NCBI GenBank assembly: GCA_025966295.1
Contig: JAOPVD010000282.1
Coordinates: 1-6,353, forward strand
From: Frankiales bacterium
GTDB taxonomy: Bacteria; Actinomycetota; Actinomycetes; Mycobacteriales; SCTD01
Reading direction: 5' to 3'
Length of the DNA stretch: 6,353 nucleotides
A program made the position numbers and the translations under genes. Each line of letters opens with the position of its first letter. Position 1 is the first letter of the stretch. The notes beneath the pieces were generated by a model. It made no database searches, was not told where the DNA came from, and saw only the letters and a list, made by a program, of their open reading frames with translations. Positions 1 to 5,451 of the stretch are shown here, in pieces.

Positions 1-471
1 GCTGCCGGGTGCAGGCGGTGGCCGCGACCCGACGGTGAGCACCAGGACCCGGTGGCCGGCGTGCTCGCCGACCTCGACGAAGCCCAGCCGGGCCAGCAGT
101 CCCAGCGACGCCGCGTTGCCCGGCCGCACCTCGGCTCGCACCTGCACCGCGCCGCGGGCAGCGACCCAGCCCAGCAGCAGCTGGACCGCGGCCGTCCCGA
201 GCCCGCGTCCGCGGGCTGACGGTGCCAGCCCGTAGCTGACGTCCACGACGCCCTCCTGGGGCGGCCCCAACCACCCGCAGTCGCCCACGACCAGGCCGTC
301 CTCGAGCACCAGGAAGGTGCCCTCACCGGTGTCGTCCGGGTGCTCGGCCAGCGGCCGCAGTGCGTCCGCGGTGGCGGCGTGCGGCCAGTCGGGGACGTGC
401 GGGACGGGGGGCTCGCGGTAGGTGCAGACCGCGACGGCGACCGCGTGGGGGACGGGGAGGAGCTCGATCAC
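1..471 (-). CDS. GNAT-family N-acetyltransferase, partial (3' end beyond window start)
   Basis: An open minus-strand frame of 157 codons starts at GTG (469-471) and runs off the window start with no stop. The protein has the GNAT fold signatures. Motif A is the acetyl-CoA pyrophosphate-binding RGRGLG at residues 87-92, preceded by the beta-4 strand (VDVSYGLAPSA, about 76-86). The motif-B-like segment RPGNAASLGLLARLGF lies at about 116-131, where Asn119 and the final GF are typical of RimJ/RimL-like enzymes. Such enzymes move an acetyl group from acetyl-CoA to an amine on a protein N-terminus, small molecule or antibiotic; the acceptor cannot be predicted here. GNAT proteins are commonly 150-180 residues and the last codons are Pro-rich, so probably only a short tail is missing. 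The start overlaps the RNase D stop as GTGA (468-471), which implies translational coupling. Family assignment is firm; substrate is unknown. Confidence 0.85.
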   Translation of the reverse strand, partial: MIELLPVPHAVAVAVCTYREPPVPHVPDWPHAATADALRPLAEHPDDTGEGTFLVLEDGLVVGDCGWLGPPQEGVVDVSYGLAPSARGRGLGTAAVQLLLGWVAARGAVQVRAEVRPGNAASLGLLARLGFVEVGEHAGHRVLVLTVGSRPPPAPGS

Positions 472-1718
472 TCCGCCGGCTCGGCGAGCGCGGCAGCGAG
501 CGCCTCGCCGACCAGGCCGACCTGCCAGGAGCGGGCCCCGCTGCGCGTCAGCGCCGCACGGACGGTGTCGACCGAGACCGGCTCGGGCGGGGTCCAGGCC
601 AGCCGGCGCACCGCATCCGGCGGGACCAGGTTCTCGGCCGGCATGGTGTGCGCCTCGGCGAGCTGCGTCACCGCCGCGCGGGCGCGGGCGAGGCGCTTGG
701 CCGCGACCGGGTCGCGCTCGGCCCAGCGGTTCGGCGGCGGCGGACCGTCACCGGCCGGGACCGGCTGCGGCAGCTGGTCGTCGGGCATGGTCGCGGCCCG
801 CTGCAGCGCCCCCCACCAGGTGTCCACGTGCCGCCGGGTCGACCGGCCGCCGAACACCGGCAGCGCGATCAGGTCCTGCGGCGTCGTCGGCGCGGTGCTG
901 ACGGCGCTGACGATGGCGGCGTCGGGCAGGATCCGGCCCGGAGCGGTGTCGCGCCGGCGCGCCATCTGGTCGCGGACCTGCCACAGCTCGCGGACCCCGG
1001 CCAGCTGCCGGCGGGTCCGCAGCCGGTGGATCCCGCTGGTACGGCGCCACGGGTCGGTGCGCGGCCCCGGGGCGGGCGCCGTACGGACCGCCTCGAACTC
1101 CTCGTGCGCCCAGTCGAGCTTGCCCTGCCGGTCGAGGTCGGCCTCGAGCGCGTCGCGCAGCTCGAGGAGCACCTCGACGTCCAGCGCGGCGTAGACCAGC
1201 CAGTCCTCCGGCAGCGGCCGGGTCGACCAGTCGGCTGCGCTGTGGCCCTTCTCGAGCCGGTAGCCGAGCACGTTCTCGACCATCGCCCCGAGGCCGACGC
1301 GCTCGAAGCCGGCCAGGCGGCCGGCCAGCTCGGTGTCGAAGACCGCGGGCGGCTCCATGCCGACCTCGGCGAGGCAGGGGATGTCCTGGCTGGCGGCGTG
1401 CAGCACCCACTCGCAGCCCTGCAGGACCTTGCCGAGCAGGCTCAGGTCGGGGCAGGCGATCGGGTCGACCAGGGCGCTGCCGGCTCCGGCGCGGCGCAGC
1501 TGCACCAGGTAGGCCCGCTGGGAGTAGCGGTAGCCGGACGCGCGCTCGGCGTCGACGGCCACCGGGCCGGTGCCCGCGGCGAACCGGGCCACGACCTCGG
1601 CGAGCTGTGCGGCGGTCTCGGTGACGGGCGGCACCCCCTCACGGGGCACGAGCAGGGGTGTCACCTGAGGCTGGTCGCCGGTCACCTCCCCCTCAGGACC
1701 CGGCAGGGTCTCCGTCAC
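468..1718 (-). CDS. rnd: Ribonuclease D-like 3'-5' exonuclease with HRDC domain
   Basis: This 416-residue cytoplasmic exonuclease of the DEDDy superfamily is expected to trim 3' ends of tRNA precursors and other structured RNAs using two metal ions. All catalytic positions are visible: Exo I Asp56 and Glu58 (VAVDAERASGYRYSQ), Exo II Asp112 (HAASQD), and Exo III Tyr176 and Asp180 (YAALD). The exonuclease domain covers about residues 30-205. An HRDC nucleic-acid-binding domain follows at about 233-310 (LRTRRQLAGVRELWQVRDQMA), and a second helical HRDC-like region fills about 330-412, as in other actinobacterial RNase D proteins, which are longer than the roughly 375-residue E. coli enzyme. The GTG start at 1718 has no clear Shine-Dalgarno sequence; other GTG codons lie within the first 30 residues, so the exact N-terminus is uncertain, but the family-like segment PLLVPREGVPPV (21-32) should be included. 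The GNAT gene overlaps its stop by 4 bases. Confidence 0.93.
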   Translation of the reverse strand: MTETLPGPEGEVTGDQPQVTPLLVPREGVPPVTETAAQLAEVVARFAAGTGPVAVDAERASGYRYSQRAYLVQLRRAGAGSALVDPIACPDLSLLGKVLQGCEWVLHAASQDIPCLAEVGMEPPAVFDTELAGRLAGFERVGLGAMVENVLGYRLEKGHSAADWSTRPLPEDWLVYAALDVEVLLELRDALEADLDRQGKLDWAHEEFEAVRTAPAPGPRTDPWRRTSGIHRLRTRRQLAGVRELWQVRDQMARRRDTAPGRILPDAAIVSAVSTAPTTPQDLIALPVFGGRSTRRHVDTWWGALQRAATMPDDQLPQPVPAGDGPPPPNRWAERDPVAAKRLARARAAVTQLAEAHTMPAENLVPPDAVRRLAWTPPEPVSVDTVRAALTRSGARSWQVGLVGEALAAALAEPAE

Positions 1719-1745
1719 GGCACGGAGCCTACGTCGCGCGTCCTG

Positions 1746-1769
1746 CCCGGCGGGTCGCGCCTCGCCGGG
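1746..1769 (-). terminator. Candidate hairpin terminator between GH5 gene and RNase D gene
   Basis: A 7-bp all-GC inverted repeat pairs CCCGGCG (1746-1752) with CGCCGGG (1763-1769) around a 10-base loop. It starts 8 bases past the GH5 stop codon (1777-1779) and ends 27 bases before the RNase D start. No T-rich tract follows on the minus strand, which is common in high-GC actinomycetes but weakens the call. It could instead be a leader structure of RNase D mRNA. Confidence 0.35.
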
Positions 1770-1776
1770 TGCGGAC

Positions 1777-2967
1777 TCAGCGCTTCGCGCGCAGCGCGTC
1801 GAAGACCGGCTTGCCGGTGCTGTTGGGCGCGTACGTCGTGGTGCTGGACAGCAGGCTGAAGCCGCCGCCGGCGTTGCCGTCGAACGCGAACGCGATCCAG
1901 CCCCACTTCGGCGACTGCTGCTCGAGGATCCCGATGGTCTCCCGGTAGTACTGGGCGCCGTCGACGTAGCCCTGGCCGTAGCCCTTGGAGTACACGGGCC
2001 AGCCGAACTCGGTGACGAGCACCGGCACGGTGGCGGCGACCGGCTTCCAGCGCTTGAGCAGCGCCAGGTTGGCCCGGGCGTTGTCGGGGGTGTTGCACGC
2101 GGCGCCGGGAACCGAGCAGGAGTAGGGGTGCAGGCCGTAGACGAGCTGCCCGCGGGTGGCCTTGACCCGGAGGCGTGGCACCGACGCGGCCCAGCCCGGC
2201 GCGTTCACCACGATCAGGTGACCCGGTGCGGCGCGCGAGACGATGTCGTACAGCTCCTGCATGCCGGCCGCCTTGTACTTCGGGGCGGTCTTGCGGCAGG
2301 CCGCCAGCTCGCGCTGCTGGGCCTGCCGGGCGGCCGGCGACGACAGGTACGGCGGCGTGAGGTCGCAGTCCTGCAGCGTCGCGCCGGTGGTGCCCTTGAG
2401 CCAGATCTCGTCCGGCACGTAGTGCGGCTCGTTGTAGAGCTCGAAGGCCACCAGCCGGTTCAGGGCGAAGTGCCGGGCCGCGTCGGCCCAGAACTGCTGC
2501 GACACGGGGGCGTCGGGCATGGCGTGCCGGTCGATGCGCGTGCACCCGGCGGTGGACGTGTGGAGGTCGAGGAGCGCGACGATGCCCTGCGCGGTGATGC
2601 GCTGCACCTCGGTGTCGATGGCGGCCCGGTACGCCGCGGCGTCGGTGGCGAGCGTGGGGCACGCCCCGGTCCACTGCGCCGAGCCCACGGGTACCCGCAC
2701 CACGCTGGCGTTCCACGAGCCCGGCCGGGCGTTGCCCAGGTGCTCGATCTCATGGGCGCTGACGCTGGCCGGACTGGTCGAGGGGCCGCCCTGGGTGCCG
2801 TCGCGGTGCAGGCCCCGCAGCACGACGTCCTTGCCGGCCGCGTCGACGATGCGGTTGCCGGAGACCAGCAGCGGGCCGAGCCGGGGATCGGCCGCACCGG
2901 CCGGTGGCGGCGTCGCGCTGAGCAGACCCAGCGACAGGGCAACGAACAGCAGGACCGGTCGGCGCAC
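1777..2967 (-). CDS. Secreted glycoside hydrolase family 5 (cellulase-like)
   Basis: This 396-residue protein begins with a signal peptide (Arg2-Arg3, hydrophobic core about 5-18, likely cleavage after PAGA near residue 25), so it is exported. The remainder is a single (beta/alpha)8 clan GH-A catalytic domain with the eight residues conserved in GH5: Arg91 (VVRVPV), His136 (LDLH), Asn179 and the acid/base Glu180 (ELYNEPH), His280 and Tyr282 (GLHPY), the nucleophile Glu320 (VTEFGWP) and Trp357. Retaining hydrolysis of a beta-linked glycan or glycoside is expected. Endoglucanase, mannanase and glycosidase subfamilies cannot be told apart by eye. There is no carbohydrate-binding module or cell-wall anchor. 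Six cysteines (103, 142, 201, 224, 284, 291) could form disulphides, fitting an extracellular enzyme. The GTG start gives the signal peptide; a GGGGG run a few bases upstream is a weak ribosome site. No transporter or other sugar gene is adjacent, so a catabolic role is not supported by context. Confidence 0.9.
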   Translation of the reverse strand: MRRPVLLFVALSLGLLSATPPPAGAADPRLGPLLVSGNRIVDAAGKDVVLRGLHRDGTQGGPSTSPASVSAHEIEHLGNARPGSWNASVVRVPVGSAQWTGACPTLATDAAAYRAAIDTEVQRITAQGIVALLDLHTSTAGCTRIDRHAMPDAPVSQQFWADAARHFALNRLVAFELYNEPHYVPDEIWLKGTTGATLQDCDLTPPYLSSPAARQAQQRELAACRKTAPKYKAAGMQELYDIVSRAAPGHLIVVNAPGWAASVPRLRVKATRGQLVYGLHPYSCSVPGAACNTPDNARANLALLKRWKPVAATVPVLVTEFGWPVYSKGYGQGYVDGAQYYRETIGILEQQSPKWGWIAFAFDGNAGGGFSLLSSTTTYAPNSTGKPVFDALRAKR

Positions 2968-2987
2968 AGCGCCCCCACATCAGAAGG

Positions 2988-3017
2988 GGACGGCTCGCAA
3001 GGTGTTCGGCGCCGTCC
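2988..3017 (-). other. Inverted repeat in the GH5 upstream region
   Basis: A 7-bp inverted repeat pairs GGACGGC (2988-2994) with GCCGTCC (3011-3017) around a 16-base loop, ending 20 bases upstream of the GH5 GTG start. The intergenic region 2968-3084 also contains the hairpins near the response-regulator stop. This element could be part of a GH5 mRNA leader, an operator, or a further termination hairpin for the upstream regulator gene. No convincing -35/-10 pair was recognised in this interval. Confidence 0.3.
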
Positions 3018-3030
3018 AGGGCCGACCGTA

Positions 3031-3076
3031 CCCGGCGGGCCGGGACCGGAACGTGGCGGGCGCCACCAGCTTCCGG
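3031..3076 (-). terminator. Candidate tandem-hairpin terminator after the response regulator
   Basis: Nine bases past the response-regulator stop (3085-3087) lies a two-tier hairpin. The outer stem is CCGGAA (3046-3051) with TTCCGG (3071-3076); the inner stem is GTGGC (3053-3057) with GCCAC (3062-3066), closed by a GGGC loop. A second compact hairpin follows directly, CCCGG (3031-3035) with CCGGG (3040-3044). There is no T tract, but position and strength favour termination of the minus-strand regulator transcript before the GH5 gene. Confidence 0.5.
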
Positions 3077-3084
3077 CGGCAGGA

Positions 3085-3825
3085 CTAGCGGATGACGCCG
3101 GCGCGCATGGCGAGCGCGACCATCTCGGCGCGGTCGCCGGTGCCCAGCTTGCGGGCGATCCGGGCCAGGTGCGACTTGACGGTCAGCGCCGACAGGCCGA
3201 GCTCGTCACCGATCTGCTTGTTGCTCTGACCGTCGGCGACCAGGCGCAGCACCTCGACCTCACGGCCGGACAGCTCCGAGACGCCGGTGTCGACCGGCCC
3301 GCCGCGCAGCCCGGCAGCGAGCAGGGAGGCGACCGAGGGGTCGGCGTACACGCCGCCGTCGAGGACCCGACGCACGCCGTCGGCGACGACCACCGGCGAG
3401 GCGGACTTGAGCAGGTAGCCCTGGGCGCCGGCGACGAAGGCGGCGCGCACGGAGTACGGGTCGTCGGCGGCGGACAGCACGACGAGCCGCTGCCAGCCTG
3501 CGGACCGCAGGTCGGCGAGCAGGTCGAGGCCGGAGCCGTCGGGCAGGCCCAGGTCCAGCACGCACAGGTCGCGGGGGCCGGACAGGTTGGCACGGGCCCG
3601 GGCCTCACCGATGGTGGCCGCCTCGACCACCTCGCGGGCGCCCATCATCTTGAGCCGGTTCACCATCGACTCGCGGACGAGCGGGTGGTCGTCGACCACC
3701 ATGGCGGAGAAGCCGGGGTTCTCCCCGACCGCCTGCGCCGGAATGCTGTCCAGCGCGCTCTCGAGACCGGCTGCCACCGCGTCCTCCACCTGCTGCCTTG
3801 GGACGGGTGGTACCCGCCGCTCCAC
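3085..3825 (-). CDS. LuxR/NarL-family two-component response regulator
   Basis: This cytoplasmic transcription factor is 246 residues from the upstream GTG. Residues about 40-158 form a CheY-like receiver with the acidic pair Asp45/Asp46 (VVDDHPLVRESM), phospho-acceptor Asp91 (VLDLGLPDGSGLD), Ser118 in the switch position and invariant Lys140 (YLLKSASP). Residues about 183-244 form a LuxR-type helix-turn-helix (LSGREVEVLRLVADGQSNKQIGDELGLS as the opening and scaffold helices; TVKSHLARIARKLG as recognition helix and linker). Phosphorylation at Asp91 is expected to promote dimerisation and DNA binding. The first 38 residues are an uncommon extension. A GTG at residue 17 (3775-3777) has GGAGG five bases upstream and may be the true start, whereas the outermost GTG has an AGGA placed too close. 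No complete histidine kinase is in the window; the membrane protein beginning at 5448 is a possible partner. The gene is divergent from the S8 protease, a natural target for its regulation, though that is inference. Confidence 0.92.
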   Translation of the reverse strand: MERRVPPVPRQQVEDAVAAGLESALDSIPAQAVGENPGFSAMVVDDHPLVRESMVNRLKMMGAREVVEAATIGEARARANLSGPRDLCVLDLGLPDGSGLDLLADLRSAGWQRLVVLSAADDPYSVRAAFVAGAQGYLLKSASPVVVADGVRRVLDGGVYADPSVASLLAAGLRGGPVDTGVSELSGREVEVLRLVADGQSNKQIGDELGLSALTVKSHLARIARKLGTGDRAEMVALAMRAGVIR

Positions 3826-3864
3826 TCCTGCTTCGGCGCGTCAGGGCCCGGGCTGAAGGACCGA

Positions 3865-3972
3865 GTTGCTCCGAGTGGCGCAACGGGCCGCGTTAGCCCG
3901 TTCGGCTGACAAGACCCCTGCGGACTGCAGTTCGGCCTCGGTGCTGCCGAACGGAGGAACAAGCCCTAGCCC
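3865..3972 (+). promoter_or_regulatory. Structured divergent intergenic region / protease 5' leader
   Basis: The region between the regulator and the protease can fold in competing ways. Hairpin A pairs AACGGGC (3882-3888) with GCCCGTT (3896-3902) around a 7-base loop. Hairpin B pairs GTTCGGC (3930-3936) with GCCGAAC (3946-3952) around a 9-base loop. A longer 9-bp pairing, CCGTTCGGC (3898-3906) with GCCGAACGG (3946-3954), uses the 3' arms of both and excludes them. GTTGC (3865-3869) with GCAAC (3880-3884) and GGGCT (3850-3854) with either AGCCC copy (3962-3966, 3968-3972) are further options. The layout resembles an attenuator or riboswitch, but it matches no riboswitch class I can recall, and the transcription start is unknown. 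The repeats could equally be a protein operator or a terminator pair. No clear -10/-35 promoter was identified on either strand. Confidence 0.4.
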
Positions 3973-3978
3973 AGGAGG
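3973..3978 (+). promoter_or_regulatory. Strong ribosome binding site fixing a TTG start
   Basis: AGGAGG, a full anti-16S match, lies six bases before the TTG at 3985. This spacing, and the signal peptide that begins there, decide the start of the S8 protease in the absence of a nearby ATG or GTG in frame. A second GGAGG at 3953-3957 lies in the arm of the alternative pairing and has no start codon at a useful distance. Confidence 0.8.
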
Positions 3979-3984
3979 CATCCC

Positions 3985-5451
3985 TTGACCGGTCACGCCA
4001 GCGTCCGCCGCAGCCTCGCGAGCGGTGTCGTCGGAGCCCTGCTGGCGGGCAGTGCCCTGGCCGCGGTGCCCGGCGCGGCGGTCCTGCAGGCCGTCGTGGC
4101 GTACGACGGGGCGCCGGGCGACGTCGCCGGGGTCCCTGGGGTCAAGGTCGTCGCCACCCTCCCGGCGCTGCAGATGGCGGTCGTCCGCGGCGACGCCGAC
4201 GCCCTGGCGCGGCTGGCCCGCACCCCCGGCGTCCGCGGGCTCGCCCCGGACGACGCCGTCCAGCTCACCAGCCGCGACGACGACGACGAGAACAACAAGG
4301 GCAACAAGAACAACAAGGGCAACAAGGACAACGGGAACGGCGCCGTCCTCGCCTCCGCCGGGCTCGGCGGCGGGGCTGGCCAGCGCGGCGCAGGCGCCGG
4401 CACCCGGATCGCGTTGGTCGACACCGGCGTCTCCGACACCGCGGCCCTGAACCGGGCCAGCGGCCGGCTGGTGGACGCCGTCGACGCCTCCAAGGTCGCC
4501 GACGGCAAGCCGGTCGAGACCGGCGGCACGTACACCGACGGCTACGGCCACGGCACGTTCATGGGCGGGATCATCGCCGGCGGCGTGACCAAGGGCACCG
4601 GCGGCAAGGCCCTCGGCGTGGCCCCCGGCGCCACCGTGCTCGTGGTCCGGGTCGCCAAGAAGGACGGCACCACCAGCCTGTCGCGGGTGCTCGGCGGCCT
4701 GGACTGGGTGGCGGCCCACCCCGACCAGGTCGACGTCGCCAACCTCTCGCTGTCGCACACCCGGCCGGGCAAGGGCTACGGCGCCGACCCGCTGACCGAC
4801 GCCGTCGACAAGGTGCGCGCCGCCGGCGTGACGGTCGTGGTCTCGGCCGGCAACACCAAGGACATCGTCGGTGACCCCGGCTTCGACCCGCTCGTCCTCA
4901 CCGTCGGCGCCGCCGACCTCGAGCGGCGCCGGGTGGCACCGTTCAGCGGCAGCGCCGTCGTCGCGGGCGTTCAGAAGCCGGACGTGGTGGCCTCGGGTGT
5001 GGACGTGCTCGGGGTGCTGCCGAGCGACTCGGTCCTCGCCAAGGCGAAGGGCACCACGCACCTCGGGCACGGGCTCTACCGCGGCTCCGGCACCAGCCAG
5101 TCCGCTGCGGTGGTCTCCGGGCTCGCCGCCATCTTCCTGGCCGCCAACCCGGCCGCGACGCCCGTGCAGGTCAAGGCCTCGCTGCGCTGCGCCGCCGACG
5201 ACCTCAAGGGCAAGAAGGACGGCGCGGGTCTGGTCCGCAGCACCACCACCATCTGCGCCGGCGAGGACGGCATGGCCCTGGACGGCAGCGGTGACGCCAC
5301 CGGCGAGAGCAGCTTCGACGCCTCGTCGTGGGCCGCTTCCTCGTGGGCCGCGTCGAGCTGGGCGGCGTCGAGTTGGGCGGCGTCGAGTTGGGCGGCCTCG
5401 AGCTGGGCCGCCTCCAGCTGGGGCGCCTCCACCAGGGGCAAGACGTCATGA
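3985..5451 (+). CDS. Secreted subtilisin-like S8 serine protease with C-terminal Ser-Ser-Trp repeats
   Basis: This 488-residue exported endopeptidase starts at TTG. A signal peptide occupies residues 1 to about 27 (Arg8-Arg9, hydrophobic 12-27, ALAA). Residues about 33-94 look like an I9-type propeptide that would chaperone and inhibit the enzyme. A charged Asp/Asn/Lys/Gly linker (97-119) then leads to the catalytic domain (about 138-425) with Asp146 (ALVDTGVS), His189 (GHGTFMGG), oxyanion Asn290 (VVSAGN) and nucleophile Ser371 (GSGTSQSAA). The usual Pro after SxSA is Ala here. Cys402 and Cys424 could form a disulphide. The tail carries seven ASSWA-type pentapeptides (446-480) with Trp every fifth residue from 449 to 479, and ends RGKTS. 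There is no LPXTG motif or C-terminal membrane segment. The stop overlaps the next gene as ATGA, so protease and membrane protein are probably translated together. Substrate is unknown; the catalytic class is firm. Confidence 0.93.
   Translation: MTGHASVRRSLASGVVGALLAGSALAAVPGAAVLQAVVAYDGAPGDVAGVPGVKVVATLPALQMAVVRGDADALARLARTPGVRGLAPDDAVQLTSRDDDDENNKGNKNNKGNKDNGNGAVLASAGLGGGAGQRGAGAGTRIALVDTGVSDTAALNRASGRLVDAVDASKVADGKPVETGGTYTDGYGHGTFMGGIIAGGVTKGTGGKALGVAPGATVLVVRVAKKDGTTSLSRVLGGLDWVAAHPDQVDVANLSLSHTRPGKGYGADPLTDAVDKVRAAGVTVVVSAGNTKDIVGDPGFDPLVLTVGAADLERRRVAPFSGSAVVAGVQKPDVVASGVDVLGVLPSDSVLAKAKGTTHLGHGLYRGSGTSQSAAVVSGLAAIFLAANPAATPVQVKASLRCAADDLKGKKDGAGLVRSTTTICAGEDGMALDGSGDATGESSFDASSWAASSWAASSWAASSWAASSWAASSWAASSWGASTRGKTS
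4291..4326 (+). repeat. Two exact 18-bp tandem repeats encoding an Asn/Lys/Gly linker
   Basis: AACAACAAGGGCAACAAG occurs twice without a gap (4291-4308 and 4309-4326), encoding NNKGNK twice. It is preceded by four Asp and a Glu codon (residues 98-102) and followed by DNGNGN. The segment is A-rich inside very GC-rich DNA. It sits between the propeptide-like region and the catalytic domain of the S8 protease, so it is likely a flexible exposed linker and a plausible processing site. Confidence 0.85.
5320..5424 (+). repeat. Seven 15-bp tandem units encoding Ser-Ser-Trp pentapeptides
   Basis: Seven contiguous 15-base units (starting at 5320, 5335, 5350, 5365, 5380, 5395 and 5410) encode ASSWA six times and ASSWG once. 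Units 4 and 5 are identical and unit 3 differs from them by one base, while units 1, 2, 6 and 7 have diverged at the DNA level without changing the A-S-S-W core. The second Ser is TCG in units 1-2 and AGC or AGT in units 3-7, codon boxes that a single base change cannot connect. This suggests selection on the peptide rather than on the DNA. Confidence 0.92.

Noticed and set aside
340..1194. Long plus-strand open frames over 340-1859
   Set aside because: They lie antisense to RNase D, are Arg/Gly/Ala/Pro-rich without recognisable domains, and RNase D has a complete catalytic motif set. They are shadows of GC-rich coding DNA.
2128..3909. 593-codon plus-strand frame
   Set aside because: It runs antisense across the GH5 gene, the intergenic hairpins and the response regulator, with low-complexity Gly/Val/Gln/His composition and no domain. 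It is a shadow frame.
3861..3930. tRNA-like or known riboswitch element in the divergent region
   Set aside because: No cloverleaf with a T-loop GTTCRANNC and matching acceptor stem can be formed, and the remembered conserved cores of c-di-GMP-I, ydaO (c-di-AMP), cobalamin and SAH riboswitches do not match.
3924..3931. ACTGCAGT palindrome as an operator
   Set aside because: A single 8-base palindrome is not enough to claim a regulator site; no second copy was found near the other gene starts.
3841..5070. 409-codon minus-strand frame opposite the protease
   Set aside because: Its composition (Gly/Val/Asp/Arg/His repeats) is typical of the antisense frame of GC-rich genes, and the plus-strand S8 protease has all catalytic residues, a signal peptide and a strong ribosome site.
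5320..5424. CRISPR-like or mobile repeat array
   Set aside because: The units are contiguous 15-base repeats in frame inside a coding sequence with no spacers, so this is a peptide repeat.
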